A DNA stretch of 64,000 nucleotides from Collinsella aerofaciens (GTDB lineage Bacteria; Actinomycetota; Coriobacteriia; Coriobacteriales; Coriobacteriaceae). The notes under the pieces were generated by a model. That model was not told where the DNA came from. It worked only from the letters and a program-made list of their open reading frames with translations, and ran no database searches. The DNA lies in the NCBI RefSeq assembly GCF_902364945.1, contig NZ_CABJFS010000001.1:314980-378979 (forward strand), given 5' to 3'. Position 1 is the first letter of the stretch. Each line of letters begins with the position of its first letter. Shown one piece after another: positions 1 to 8,572 of the stretch. Position numbers and translations under genes: made by a program.

Positions 1-78
1 ACGGACAGCGAAAGCCCGCCAGAGCGAGCAAGGTGCCTTCAAGCAAAATGGCGCCGCAGGTTGAGCATAAGTCAGCGA

Positions 79-217
79 GCGGGTCGCATTTGAGGCAAGG
101 TGGCGTGAAACGAAAGGGCGCTGACCTTCTGGTCGCGCCCTTGAAGTTGAACGTCAGATTGCCCAAATGCGGCCCGCGCAGCGTCGAGCCGTTACGCGGT
201 TCGTAGAACCGCGTAAC
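79..217. repeat. Palindromic region downstream of lysS
   Basis: Three nested or adjacent inverted repeats lie just after the lysS stop. A perfect 12-bp hairpin (GTTACGCGGTTC, 191-202, with 206-217; 3-nt loop) begins 3 nt past the stop. Further out is a bulged hairpin (114-142, loop TTCT), enclosed by ~19-nt imperfect arms at 79-98 and 159-177. There is no U-tract, so it is not a classical terminator, but it could stop RNA decay or act with Rho. Nothing gene-like is visible in 1-220. Confidence 0.6.
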
Positions 218-220
218 TAG

Positions 221-2185
221 TTAGTACATCTTTGCGCCGGCAGGGATGGAATCGTCGAGCTGGATCAGGTTGAGACGCTCCTCGCCCTCCTCCTCGTGGA
301 TGGCGCTGATGAGCATGCCACAGCTGGGGATGCCCATCATCTTGCGCGGAGGCAGGTTGGTGATGGCGAGTAGGGTCTTGCCGACCAGGTCCTCGGGCTC
401 GTAATAATCGTGAATGCCGGAGAGGATGGTGCGGTCGGTGCCGGTGCCGTCATCGAGCGTAAAGTTCAGCAGCTTCTTGGACTTCTTGACGGCCTCGCAT
501 GCCTTGACTTTCACGGCGCGGAAGTCGCTCTTGGAGAAGGTATCAAAGTCGACGAACTCCTCAAACAGCGGCTCGACGGCAATCTTGGAGTAGTCGAGCG
601 TGGGCTTGAGCGGCTTGACGAAGGGGCTCGCGGTGTTGCCGGCCTCGGCAGCCTTGGCAGCGGCGGCACCGGACTGGAAACCCTTCTCGGGCTTCATGTG
701 CGGGAACAGCAGCACGTCGCGGATGGATGCCTGGTTGGTGAGCAGCATGACCACGCGGTCGATACCGATGCCGATGCCGCCCGCGGGAGGCATACCGTAC
801 TCGAGGGCGCGAACGTAATCCTCGTCGTACTCCATGGCCTCGTCGTCGCCGCCGGCCTTCTCGGCCATCTGGGCAGCGAAGCGCTCGGCCTGGTCGACCG
901 GGTCGTTGAGCTCGGAGAACGCGTTGGCGTACTCGTGACCGGCGATGACCAGCTCAAAGCGATGGGTCAGGCGCGGATCATGCTCAAAGCGCTTGGCAAG
1001 CGGGCTAACCTCGATGGGGTAATCGCACACGAAGGTGGGGTTGACGATGGTGTCCTCGCCCAGCTCGTCATAGATCTCGGCGATGATCTTGCCGGCGGTC
1101 CACTCGGGCTTGATCTCCAGGCCCTTCTCGCGTGCAGCGGCAGCAAGCTCCTCAACCGGCGTGTCGATGGTGACCTGCTTACCAATCACGTCAGAGACGA
1201 TATCGGTCATGGAACGGCTTGCCCACTCACCAGAAAGGTCGATGGTCTGGCCCTGGTACTCAATAACCTCGGGGTTGCCGATAGCCTTGTTAGCGGCCTT
1301 AATGACACCCTGGGCGAGCGCCTTCATGCCCTCGAGATCGGAGAAGGCGCGGTAAGCCTCCATCGTGGTGAACTCGGGGTTGTGGGTGAGGTCCATACCC
1401 TCGTTGCGGAAGATGCGGCCGATCTCGAAAACGCGCTCAAAGCCGCCGACGATGCAGCGCTTGAGGTGCAGCTCGGTGGCGATACGCAGGTAGCACTCCT
1501 GATCGAGCGCGTTGAAGTGCGTGATGAACGGCTTGGCAGTAGCTCCGCCCTGGATGGTCTGCAGGATAGGGGTCTCAACCTCCATGTAGCCATCGGACTC
1601 CATAAAGCGGCGGAACGTGGAGAGGATCTGCGAGCGCTTGCGGAAGGTCTCGCGAACGTCGTCGTTGGCGATGAGGTCGACATAGCGCTGACGATAGCGG
1701 GTCTCCTTGTCGGAGAGGCCGTGGAACTTCTCGGGCAGCGGGCGAACGGCCTTGGACAGCAGCGTCGCGCTCTTGGGGGCAACGGAAAGCTGGCCACGCT
1801 TGGTGCGCACGACTACGCCGGTCACGCCCAGGATATCGCCCAAGTCGAGGGCCTTGAGCGTATTCCAGGCGGCCTCGTCCATATCGTTGATGCGGCAGAA
1901 CAGCTGGATCTCGCCGGTCGCGTCGCGCACGACGATGAACATGATCTTGCCCTGACCGCGCTTGGCGACCACACGGCCGCCGATCTTCACGACGTCCTCG
2001 GTGTCCTCGCCATCGGTGAGCTCGGCGTACTTAGTCTCGATGTCGACGACGTAGTCCTCAATCTCGGAGTGCTCGGGATAGGGGTTCTGGCCCGCCTCGA
2101 ACAGGGCGGCGCGCTTGGCCAGGCGCGTGGCGCGCTCGTCGTTGAGCGTCGATGCCTGCTCGGCGGCGTTCTGGTTCTCTGCCAT
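221..2185 (-). CDS. lysS: Lysyl-tRNA synthetase, class II, with C-terminal tRNA-binding domain
   Basis: Charges tRNA-Lys with lysine in the cytoplasm. An N-terminal OB-fold anticodon-binding domain (about residues 65-150) is followed by the class II catalytic core, with motif 2 RIFRNEGMDLTHNPEF at 257-272 and motif 3 GIGIGIDRVVMLL near 470-482. Bacterial LysRS normally ends about residue 500. Here a linker (505-530) leads into a further ~110 residues that read as the tRNA-binding OB domain (Trbp111/MetRS C-terminal type: DFRAVKV, TNLPPRKMMGIPSCGML). The start is set by GAGGAG upstream. greA lies 78 nt upstream, separated by a hairpin. The product is certain; that the extra domain raises tRNA affinity is inference. 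Confidence 0.97.
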   Translation of the reverse strand: MAENQNAAEQASTLNDERATRLAKRAALFEAGQNPYPEHSEIEDYVVDIETKYAELTDGEDTEDVVKIGGRVVAKRGQGKIMFIVVRDATGEIQLFCRINDMDEAAWNTLKALDLGDILGVTGVVVRTKRGQLSVAPKSATLLSKAVRPLPEKFHGLSDKETRYRQRYVDLIANDDVRETFRKRSQILSTFRRFMESDGYMEVETPILQTIQGGATAKPFITHFNALDQECYLRIATELHLKRCIVGGFERVFEIGRIFRNEGMDLTHNPEFTTMEAYRAFSDLEGMKALAQGVIKAANKAIGNPEVIEYQGQTIDLSGEWASRSMTDIVSDVIGKQVTIDTPVEELAAAAREKGLEIKPEWTAGKIIAEIYDELGEDTIVNPTFVCDYPIEVSPLAKRFEHDPRLTHRFELVIAGHEYANAFSELNDPVDQAERFAAQMAEKAGGDDEAMEYDEDYVRALEYGMPPAGGIGIGIDRVVMLLTNQASIRDVLLFPHMKPEKGFQSGAAAAKAAEAGNTASPFVKPLKPTLDYSKIAVEPLFEEFVDFDTFSKSDFRAVKVKACEAVKKSKKLLNFTLDDGTGTDRTILSGIHDYYEPEDLVGKTLLAITNLPPRKMMGIPSCGMLISAIHEEEGEERLNLIQLDDSIPAGAKMY

Positions 2186-2206
2186 AGTTAGCTCCTCAAA
2201 CTAAAA

Positions 2207-2235
2207 CGCTCCCCAGGATTCGGTCCCAGGGAGCG
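2207..2235 (-). terminator. Hairpin terminator after greA
   Basis: CGCTCCC and GGGAGCG arms around a 15-nt loop, followed on the minus strand by TTTTAG. It lies between greA and lysS, so it may terminate or attenuate read-through into lysS. Confidence 0.65.
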
Positions 2236-2263
2236 AAAACATACCTTTACGCGGGACCGTGGT

Positions 2264-2734
2264 CTAGCGTGCAATCTTTGCGATGGTGTAGACGCGGGTC
2301 TTGCCCGAAGGCGTAACGACCTCGACGGAGTCGCCCTCGCCGTGACCGATGATGGCATGGCCGACCGGAGACTCGTTGGAGATCTTGTGCTCGAGCGAGT
2401 TGGTCTCGGTGGTACCGACGAGCGTGACTTCCATGACCTCACCGTTGGGATCGATCAGAGAAACGGTGGAACCGATGGAGACGGTCAGATCGCCCGTGGT
2501 GGCAGCGACCTGAGCGTTGGCGAGGATGGCCTGAATCTCGGCAATGCGAGCAGCATTCTGGGCCTGCTTGTCCTTGGCGGCGTCGTACTCGGAGTTCTCC
2601 GAAAGGTCGCCGAACGCGCGGGCTTCCTTGATGTCCTCGACGATCTCCTTGGCGTAATCGCCCTCACGCCAAGCGAGCTCCTCGACGAGCTTCTGGCGGC
2701 CCTCAGCGGTCAGTACGATCTGGCTTGCGTCCAT
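2264..2734 (-). CDS. greA: Transcription elongation factor GreA
   Basis: GreA rescues backtracked RNA polymerase by stimulating transcript cleavage. The 156 residues match the family length. The N-terminal coiled coil carries the acidic tip region (EIVEDIKEARAFGDLSENSE, about 29-48), and the C-terminal FKBP-like domain contains GTTETN and ESPVGHAIIGHGEGD. The ATG is preceded by GGGGAG with good spacing. It is transcribed toward lysS with an intervening hairpin. Confidence 0.96.
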   Translation of the reverse strand: MDASQIVLTAEGRQKLVEELAWREGDYAKEIVEDIKEARAFGDLSENSEYDAAKDKQAQNAARIAEIQAILANAQVAATTGDLTVSIGSTVSLIDPNGEVMEVTLVGTTETNSLEHKISNESPVGHAIIGHGEGDSVEVVTPSGKTRVYTIAKIAR

Positions 2735-2788
2735 ACGGATATCTCCCCAACTATGATGTAACGATCAACTGTCAACAAAACGAAAAAG

Positions 2789-2814
2789 ACCGGCTAGCCT
2801 GCGGGCAAGCCGGT
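2789..2814 (-). terminator. Intrinsic terminator of tatA
   Basis: The ACCGGCT/AGCCGGT stem, with additional internal pairing, is followed on the minus strand by CTTTTTCG (2781-2788). It lies 27 nt after the tatA stop. Confidence 0.85.
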
Positions 2815-2840
2815 CAGGTGCTCACCCCAAAGGGATGGGA

Positions 2841-3116
2841 CTACTCTGCGTCCGCGTCGCTGTCCTCTGCCTTCTTTTGCTTGGCAGCAGCGAGCTTGGC
2901 CTCGAGCTCTGCGATCTCCTTGTCCTCCTTGGACTCCTCGACCACAACGTCCTCGGCCTGCTTGGTTTCGCCCTTATCGTCGCCCTCCATACCCTCGCGG
3001 ATATTCTTGACGGTAGAGCCGAGGGACTTGCCGAGCTTCGGCAGGTTCTTAGGCCCGAAGATAATCAGGACAACAACGAGAATAATGATGAGCTCAGGAG
3101 CCCTCAGTCCAAACAT
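2841..3116 (-). CDS. tatA: Sec-independent translocase subunit TatA/TatE
   Basis: Pore-forming component of the twin-arginine export system in the cytoplasmic membrane. The 91 residues comprise a short N-terminal transmembrane helix ([19 protein letters not shown], ending in the FGPKNLP hinge), an amphipathic helix ([16 protein letters not shown]) and an acidic/Lys-rich tail. A longer in-frame reading starting at 3299 is rejected because it runs through tRNA-Pro; the ATG at 3116 gives the canonical N-terminus. No tatC is present in the window. Confidence 0.94.
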   Translation of the reverse strand: MFGLRAPELIIILVVVLIIFGPKNLPKLGKSLGSTVKNIREGMEGDDKGETKQAEDVVVEESKEDKEIAELEAKLAAAKQKKAEDSDADAE

Positions 3117-3196
3117 GTAGACCTCCACAATACAGCGAGACAAGCTCGAATGAGTATACCGCGGGTGCCGCGGTATCACAACAATAGCTAAAAAAA

Positions 3197-3217
3197 GGGA
3201 CCGCAAGAAGCGGTCCC
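3197..3217 (-). terminator. Intrinsic terminator of tRNA-Pro
   Basis: Perfect 8-bp stem GGGACCGC/GCGGTCCC with a 5-nt loop, followed on the minus strand by seven T (3190-3196). It starts 11 nt after the tRNA CCA end. Confidence 0.92.
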
Positions 3218-3228
3218 TCCTCATGCTC

Positions 3229-3305
3229 TGGTCGGGTTGACTGGATTTGAACCAGCGACCCCTGCGTCCCGAACGCAGTGCTCTACCAAACTGAGCCACA
3301 ACCCG
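3229..3305 (-). tRNA. tRNA-Pro (anticodon CGG)
   Basis: A 77-nt cloverleaf with encoded CCA. The acceptor is CGGGTTG/CAACCCG, the anticodon stem CTGCG/CGCAG with loop TTCGGGA (anticodon CGG), and the T-loop TTCAAAT. It is followed by its own terminator. Confidence 0.97.
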
Positions 3306-3354
3306 TTAGCTCGACTATAGTAACAAAGATTTTCGCCGCGTGCTAGAGAAATTT

Positions 3355-4251
3355 TTATTTCTTTGGCGCTTCAATGCGAACCGTGTTGGGAATGAGCTCC
3401 GTCGCGCAGGACCACCAGCCGTTTTGCAGGGCAGCGTCGGCAAGCCTTTCGGCCGTGACGGCGGTGTCGCAAATGGCAAACGAGCAGGCGCCCGATCCGC
3501 ACACATCTACAGCAACGGCGCCGTCCTGTTTACGCAGCCAATCGAGCACCGTTTGAATCTGCGGCTCCATCTGTGCGGAAATGACACCCAGGTTGTTATG
3601 GATGAGCGCATATGCCGTCTCGGTATCACCAGCACGCAAGGCAGAAGCTATCGCGCCGGGCTTGTCTGCAGGCACTGGGGCCTCGTCAAAACGTCGATAG
3701 GCTTCAATTGTTGAAACGCTTGCCTCGCGCGGCTTGACCAGCACGACGGGTGTCGCAGGTAGTACGGGGTACTCGGTGGCCAGCACGTCTCCCCCACCTA
3801 CGTAAAATGCAGGGCTGGCATGCAAAAAGAAGGGAACATCGGCGCCAATACCCCGTGCAATGTCGTCGAGCGCTGGGTCGGTGCGATCAATTCCCCAGAG
3901 CTCCGCCAAGGCAACAATGATCGCGGCCGCATCCGTCGAAGGGCCGCCCAAGCCGGCGCACAATGGAATGCGCTTCCCAATCGTCACGCAGATGTTTGCC
4001 TCGCGACCATAATGCTCGGCCATAGCAACCGCAGCCCGATACGCCGTATTCTTTTGCATGGGAAAATCTGATGCCGGAACCGTCTGGACGGTCAGCGCCT
4101 GCGCCGGCGTGACCGTCACGGTATCGGAAAGGTCGACGGCTGCCATCAGGGAATCGACCCTGTGGTAGCCGCGGGCGTCACGCTCGGTATGAACCCCCAG
4201 ATAGAGGTTGATCTTTGCCGGCGCGGAAAGGGTCAGGGACCAATCGGTCAC
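3355..4251 (-). CDS. ispE: 4-diphosphocytidyl-2-C-methyl-D-erythritol kinase
   Basis: GHMP-family kinase of the MEP isoprenoid pathway; it phosphorylates CDP-ME at the 2-hydroxyl using ATP. The N-terminal substrate motif APAKINLYLGV (11-21) and the phosphate-binding loop PLCAGLGGPSTDAAA are visible; the loop usually reads GGGSSDAAA, and here P and T replace G and S. 298 residues is normal. The start is GTG, with GAGGAG located inside the end of veg, so the two genes are translationally close. dxs of the same pathway is at 60.3 kb. Confidence 0.95.
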   Translation of the reverse strand: MTDWSLTLSAPAKINLYLGVHTERDARGYHRVDSLMAAVDLSDTVTVTPAQALTVQTVPASDFPMQKNTAYRAAVAMAEHYGREANICVTIGKRIPLCAGLGGPSTDAAAIIVALAELWGIDRTDPALDDIARGIGADVPFFLHASPAFYVGGGDVLATEYPVLPATPVVLVKPREASVSTIEAYRRFDEAPVPADKPGAIASALRAGDTETAYALIHNNLGVISAQMEPQIQTVLDWLRKQDGAVAVDVCGSGACSFAICDTAVTAERLADAALQNGWWSCATELIPNTVRIEAPKK

Positions 4252-4253
4252 CG

Positions 4254-4550
4254 CTAGTGCTCCTCGAGCTGATTGCCGAGCGGAGTAAAGATGTGCTCAC
4301 CGCTCTCGGGGTCGAACAGCTCGACCTGACCGGTAAGGACGTCGATGTACTGGTAGGACTGACGCGACTTGCGGCCGCGGCGTTCGTCAACCTCGACGAT
4401 AAAGACAGCCGGGTGGACGCTCTTGATGGTGCCCATGCGCTCGACGACGCGGGTGCGGCCCATGTTGGCCTTCACCTTAACGCGATCGCCCACCATATCG
4501 GTCAGCTTCTCGTGGATGTCGTCGACGTGATTGACTTCCATCTCTTCCAT
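4254..4550 (-). CDS. veg: Veg-family protein (DUF1021)
   Basis: Small beta-rich protein resembling Bacillus Veg. The family signature is seen in GDRVKVKANMGRTRVVERMG and in the segment HPAVFIVEV, then a Tyr-rich stretch (SYQYIDVLTGQVELF). The ATG at 4550 is chosen because TGGAGG lies 8 nt upstream; a longer reading to 4574 lacks a ribosome binding site. Its stop is 2 nt before the ispE GTG, and a veg-ispE pairing also occurs in Gram-positives. In Bacillus it has been linked to biofilm matrix expression; its biochemical role here is unknown. Confidence 0.85.
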   Translation of the reverse strand: MEEMEVNHVDDIHEKLTDMVGDRVKVKANMGRTRVVERMGTIKSVHPAVFIVEVDERRGRKSRQSYQYIDVLTGQVELFDPESGEHIFTPLGNQLEEH

Positions 4551-4645
4551 GAACAGGGCCTCCAGAAGGTGCAATTCAAAAAGGGGATAATACCCCTAAG
4601 ATAGACAAAACTCTAATACTATAGCACCCTGTTGCGACCACGCGC

Positions 4646-4682
4646 AAGTAGCTAAATAAGCCCCGTCCCAAATTGACTACTT
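4646..4682 (-). repeat. Post-stop hairpin with GGGACGGG loop (dtd copy)
   Basis: On the minus strand, AAGTAG/CTACTT arms enclose TCAATTTGGGACGGGG. The 5' arm begins inside the dtd stop codon. The segment GTAGTCAATTTGGGA recurs at 20915-20929 and, as GCAGTCAATTTGGGACGGG, at 40462. It belongs to the dispersed hairpin family listed in the findings. Confidence 0.6.
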
Positions 4683-5127
4683 ACAGATTGTCTGTGTCCA
4701 GAACGATGGTGAATGGACCGTCGTTGACGAGGTCGACCTTCATGTCGGCGCCGAAGATGCCATGCGCTACGTGCTCGACGTCCTCGCGCACAAGCGTCAG
4801 GAAGTACTCGTAGAGCTTGTTGGCAACATCGGGGGCGCCGGCATCCGTAAACGATGGGCGGCGGCCGTGACGGCAATCGGCGAACAGCGTGAACTGCGAC
4901 ACCACGAGAACCTCGCCGTCGACATCGGCAAGTGCCAGGTTGGTCTTGCCGTTCTCGTCCTCGTTAATGCGCAAGCCCCGGAGCTTGCCCCACAGCTTAT
5001 CGGCCTCGGCGCGCGTGTCGCCGTGGCCCACGCCCAACAGCACCAGATAGCCGCGCCCAATTTTGCCCACGCACTCGCCGTCGACCGTCACGCCGGCGTT
5101 GAGCACGCGCTGCACCACCGCACGCAC
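4681..5127 (-). CDS. dtd: D-aminoacyl-tRNA deacylase
   Basis: Hydrolyses D-amino acids mischarged onto tRNA (and achiral Gly-tRNA-Ala), a cytoplasmic proofreading enzyme. The family motif SQFTLFAD is at about 78-85. The cross-subunit Gly-cis-Pro motif appears as NDGPFT near the C-terminus (NxGPVT in most homologues). 148 residues is typical. GTG start; its ribosome binding site GAGGAG overlaps the rdgB stop 3 nt upstream, so it is coupled to rdgB. Confidence 0.95.
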   Translation of the reverse strand: MRAVVQRVLNAGVTVDGECVGKIGRGYLVLLGVGHGDTRAEADKLWGKLRGLRINEDENGKTNLALADVDGEVLVVSQFTLFADCRHGRRPSFTDAGAPDVANKLYEYFLTLVREDVEHVAHGIFGADMKVDLVNDGPFTIVLDTDNL

Positions 5128-5130
5128 GGC

Positions 5131-5772
5131 CTACTCCTCGCCCGTCAGTTTGGCGGATAGGTGCTCGAGCGCATGGAATCGGTGGCTGATGGCGTTCTTC
5201 TCGTCCGCCGTCAGCTCGGCCATAGTCTTGCCCGGCGTGTCGACCGGCAGGAACAGCGGATCATAGCCAAAGCCGTAATCGCCGCGGCCCTCGTGCGCAA
5301 TGACGCCTTCACAGGCGCCCTCGCCATAAGTGACCAGGCCGTCCGTATCGATAAGCGCGACAACGCTCATGAAGCGCGCGGTGCGGTCCTCGTCGGCCAC
5401 GCCCTCCAGATTCACGAGCAGCTTGGTGTTGTTGGCGGCATCGTCGCCATGCACGCCCGCATAGCGCGCGCTATACACGCCCGGCTCGCCGTCCAGCGCG
5501 TCGACGACCAGGCCCGAATCGTCTGCAATGGCCATGAGCCCCGTCTCTTCGACGGCAGCCTGCGCCTTGATGATGGCGTTCTCCAAAAACGTCGTGCCGT
5601 TTTCCTCGGGATCCTCAAAATCACCCAGCTGGCCGAGCGCCACAAAGCGAACCTCGGGCATAACCTTGCCCAAAATAGCCTCGATCTCGGTGAGCTTATG
5701 GGCGTTGCCCGTTGCCACGACGATGGTCGCCGCCGGGTCGAGGGTGTCGATGTCGATCTTCTCAAGTGCCAT
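5131..5772 (-). CDS. rdgB: XTP/dITP pyrophosphatase (RdgB/HAM1 family)
   Basis: Removes non-canonical purine nucleotides (ITP, dITP, XTP) from the pool. Visible motifs are the N-terminal VVATGNAHKLTEIEAIL, the active-site region ADDSGLVVDALDGEPGVYSA and FGYDPLF. It carries a slightly longer N-terminus than the usual ~200 residues. AAGGAG precedes the ATG. It forms a two-gene unit with dtd, 142 nt downstream of rph. Confidence 0.95.
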   Translation of the reverse strand: MALEKIDIDTLDPAATIVVATGNAHKLTEIEAILGKVMPEVRFVALGQLGDFEDPEENGTTFLENAIIKAQAAVEETGLMAIADDSGLVVDALDGEPGVYSARYAGVHGDDAANNTKLLVNLEGVADEDRTARFMSVVALIDTDGLVTYGEGACEGVIAHEGRGDYGFGYDPLFLPVDTPGKTMAELTADEKNAISHRFHALEHLSAKLTGEE

Positions 5773-5879
5773 GAGTGGTCTCCTTGTCTCTATAGCAAAG
5801 TCACGTAAAAGGGACTGGCCCTTCGGCGTCTCCCCTTTCGTGTAGCATCAACCTTATCTATCGGCGTTTCCGCAGATAA

Positions 5880-5916
5880 AACCTACCAAAATAAACCTGT
5901 CCCTTTTTGGCAGGTT
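5880..5916 (-). repeat. Post-stop hairpin with GGGACAGG loop (rph copy)
   Basis: On the minus strand, AACCTGCCAAAA pairs with TTTTGGTAGGTT (one G-T wobble) around AGGGACAGGTTTA, followed by TTAT. The first arm starts inside the rph TAA. The element and its flank (about 5862-5917) recur almost unchanged at 34212-34267, again fused to a stop codon. Confidence 0.75.
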
Positions 5917-6640
5917 AGGCGAGGGCCTGGCGCTGAAGCTCGATGAGCTCGGCGATGCCCTTGTCGCCCAGGTCGAGCAAGTCGTTGAGGCGCTTGCGGT
6001 CGAAGGGCGCCTGCTCGCCGGTGCCCTGGAGCTCGATCATCTCGCCGGAGTCGGTGGCGACAAGGTTCATGTCGACCTCGGCGTGGCTGTCCTCGGAATA
6101 GTCCAAGTCGAGCAGGGTGTTGCCGTCGACGACACCCATGGAGATGGCGGCGACCTGGCCTGTGAGCGGGATGCGCTCGAGCTTACCCGCCTCGACCCAC
6201 ATGGCAAGGGCGTCGTGCAGTGCCACCCAGGCGCCGGTAATGCTCGCCGTTCGCGTGCCACCGTCTGCCTGAATCACGTCGCAGTCGACGGTGACGGTAT
6301 ACTCGCCGAGCGCCTTCATGTTGACGACGGTGCGCAGGCTGCGGCCGATGAGACGCTCGATCTCCATGGAGCGACCCTTGCGGTTGGCGTGCTCGCGCTT
6401 GCAGCGCTTGCCGGTCGATGCCGGCAGCATGGCATACTCCGCCGTTACCCAACCGGCCTTGGCGCCCTTGCGCCAGCCCGGCACGCCCTCCTCGATGGTG
6501 GCAGCGCACAGCACGCGCGTATCGCCAAACTCGGCCAGGCACGAACCGTGGGCGTGCTTCATGACGCCGCGAGTAAGCCTGATGGGGCGCAACTCATCGG
6601 CGGCGCGGCCGTTGGCGCGATTGACCTGCATATACTCCAT
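5915..6640 (-). CDS. rph: Ribonuclease PH
   Basis: Phosphorolytic 3'-5' exoribonuclease that trims tRNA 3' ends. The RNase PH fold shows the phosphate-site and family motifs GSCLAEFGDTRVLCAA, EYAMLPAST, RKGRSMEIERLIGRSLR and DCDVIQADGGTRTASITGA. 241 residues is typical. AAAGGA sets the first ATG. The stop codon is embedded in a repeated hairpin element. It sits in a run murE > HAD > murI > rph. Confidence 0.96.
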   Translation of the reverse strand: MEYMQVNRANGRAADELRPIRLTRGVMKHAHGSCLAEFGDTRVLCAATIEEGVPGWRKGAKAGWVTAEYAMLPASTGKRCKREHANRKGRSMEIERLIGRSLRTVVNMKALGEYTVTVDCDVIQADGGTRTASITGAWVALHDALAMWVEAGKLERIPLTGQVAAISMGVVDGNTLLDLDYSEDSHAEVDMNLVATDSGEMIELQGTGEQAPFDRKRLNDLLDLGDKGIAELIELQRQALA

Positions 6641-6695
6641 AGAAAAATCCTTTCGGCAAAAGGTGGACGTGAGCCTTTGGTCGGTGCCCTTATAT

Positions 6696-7580
6696 CTATT
6701 TCAGTTCGTCGATATCGATATGCTCAATGCTCTTGAGCGGCTGACCAAAGATAAAGCTGCCCGCCACCGCAAACTCGGCAATGTTATCGGCCGTCGTGGC
6801 AAAACGATGCTGCGGCTCGGCGGCGTCGCCCGCCAGCTGCTCGCGGCGCGTGAGGATATCGGTCAGCTCGCGCGTAGTCTCCTCGGCGGAACTCACCACG
6901 CGCACCCCGGGCCCCAGCGCATGGCGAATAGGTCCCACGAGCAGCGGAAAGTGCGTGCAGCCGAGCACTACGGTATCGATTCCGCGATCGCGCAGCGGCT
7001 CAACCGTGGCACCGACCAGCGCTCGCACGGCCGGCGTATCGAAGATGTCCTCGTTCTCGAGCCACTGCTCCTGCAGATGCGCACCCGAGGCGAGCTCGTG
7101 CTCGACGACCTCGACAAAACTCGAAGCCGGGCATCCATACACGTCCACACCGGCGTCCAAATCCTGAATGGCACGCGTGTAAGCACCCGAGCGAATGGTG
7201 AGGTTGGTGGCGAGCACGCCCACGCGGCGCGTGCGAGTGCTGTTAATCGCCGCACGTGCGCCCGGCGCGATGACACCGATCACGGGCACGTCGAGCACCT
7301 GCTGAGCCAGACGCAAGGCCGCTGCGGTCGCCGTGTTGCAGGCGATGACCATGATCTTGACGTCGTGCTTTGACAGCCAGCGGCTCGCCTGCAGTGCAAA
7401 CGAGCGTACCTCGTCCTCGGTGCGGGTGCCATAAGGACAGCGTTTGGTGTCGCCGAAGTAGTAGACGGACTCATGCGGCAGCGCCGTCGCGATGGCGCGG
7501 GCAACCGTCAGACCGCCCAGACCCGAGTCGAATACGCCAATGGGGCGCGTGTCGCCAGCCAGATTCTCGATATCGGACAT
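6696..7580 (-). CDS. murI: Glutamate racemase
   Basis: Makes D-glutamate for peptidoglycan by cofactor-independent racemisation. GVFDSGLGGLTVARA (with the Asp-Ser pair) is at about 14-28. The two catalytic cysteines are in VIACNTATAAAL and in VLGCTHFPLL, the latter paired with the adjacent His. 294 residues is slightly long for the family. It lies in one run with murE, supplying the substrate for the preceding MurD step. Confidence 0.96.
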   Translation of the reverse strand: MSDIENLAGDTRPIGVFDSGLGGLTVARAIATALPHESVYYFGDTKRCPYGTRTEDEVRSFALQASRWLSKHDVKIMVIACNTATAAALRLAQQVLDVPVIGVIAPGARAAINSTRTRRVGVLATNLTIRSGAYTRAIQDLDAGVDVYGCPASSFVEVVEHELASGAHLQEQWLENEDIFDTPAVRALVGATVEPLRDRGIDTVVLGCTHFPLLVGPIRHALGPGVRVVSSAEETTRELTDILTRREQLAGDAAEPQHRFATTADNIAEFAVAGSFIFGQPLKSIEHIDIDELK

Positions 7581-7630
7581 TACCTCACCAGATTCTCTCT
7601 CGAAATAACAGCCACGCGCGATGCGCCGCG

Positions 7631-8542
7631 CTACGAACGAGCCGCGACGAGCAGCTCTGCCGTTGCCACCCAGCCATCGACAATCTTGCCGCGCGTGACG
7701 TAAGCGTTATCGCAAGCGTCCAGGAACTCGGGCGCGCCGGCGCTGGTCAGGCCGTTCTCGACCAAACAGAACGTGCCCACGTGGTCGGCCATGTAGAAGT
7801 CGGACTCGGAGTCGCCGAGCGCAAGCGTCTCCTCGCGCTCGATCCCCAGGTGCTCGCAGAAGCGCGCAATGGCAACGCCCTTGTTGAGGCCCGCCGGATT
7901 GATATTGAAGGCACGACCGTCCTCGACGCGATCGAGCTCAAGCGTCGTCGGCTTGGACAGATGCGTCAGGTGGCCGTTGCAGGCCCAGACCAGGCCGCAG
8001 CCGGCCTCGTCAAGAATGGCCTGGACCTCGTCGTCGGGCACATCGCCGCGCATGCCAACGGTGACCTCGCGGTACTTGTAGCCAGTCGACATGTCGTTGT
8101 GGTACTCGATCTTATGTGGCCAGCGGGCGAGAATCTTCTCGCACACGCCGGTCTGCTCGATCACCTGATGCGGCGTGAGGCCGCAGGCAGGGTCGTAGGG
8201 CATATCGCCGGTCAGATACTCCCAATCGTTGGCCTTGAGATCGTACATGACCAGGCCACCCATCTCTCCGATGTAGGAGTTAAGGCCGAGCACGCGCGCG
8301 TCCTCGTGGATCATGGTACGGTTGCGGCCCGAGGTGGGAACCACCTGGATGCCGGCGCGGGCAAGTGCCACGACAGCCTCGACGAGCTTGGTCGAGGGGT
8401 TGCCGTCGTTGTCGCGCAGCACGCACGAGCCGGGCGCGAGCATGGTGGCGTCCAGGTCGGTAAAGACGTACTTAACCTTGGCAAGACGCTCGCGCATCTC
8501 GCCCGAAAGCTCAGCGACGGTCGGCAGGGTATTGTGGGACAT
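7631..8542 (-). CDS. HAD-superfamily hydrolase, Cof-like
   Basis: Probable phosphatase of the haloacid dehalogenase superfamily. Motif I appears as FTDLDATML (Asp nucleophile and Asp+2), motif II as VVPTSGRNR, and motif IV as LALGDSESDFYMADHVG. The large C2-type cap between motifs II and IV identifies a Cof/IIB-like member acting on small phosphorylated metabolites; the substrate cannot be inferred. The ATG is preceded by TGGAG. Located between murE and murI with 30 and 50-nt gaps, so probably co-transcribed. Confidence 0.85.
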   Translation of the reverse strand: MSHNTLPTVAELSGEMRERLAKVKYVFTDLDATMLAPGSCVLRDNDGNPSTKLVEAVVALARAGIQVVPTSGRNRTMIHEDARVLGLNSYIGEMGGLVMYDLKANDWEYLTGDMPYDPACGLTPHQVIEQTGVCEKILARWPHKIEYHNDMSTGYKYREVTVGMRGDVPDDEVQAILDEAGCGLVWACNGHLTHLSKPTTLELDRVEDGRAFNINPAGLNKGVAIARFCEHLGIEREETLALGDSESDFYMADHVGTFCLVENGLTSAGAPEFLDACDNAYVTRGKIVDGWVATAELLVAARS

Positions 8543-8572
8543 GATTACTCCATTACGTAGAAGGGGCTTGGT

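Noticed and set aside
410..2191. Plus-strand 593-codon ORF opposite lysS
   Set aside because: Leu/Gly/Val/Asp-rich translation typical of the antisense of a GC3-biased gene; no family similarity, and lysS is certain.
2841..3299. Longer 152-residue reading of tatA
   Set aside because: Its first 24 codons translate tRNA-Pro; the true TatA N-terminus begins at 3116.
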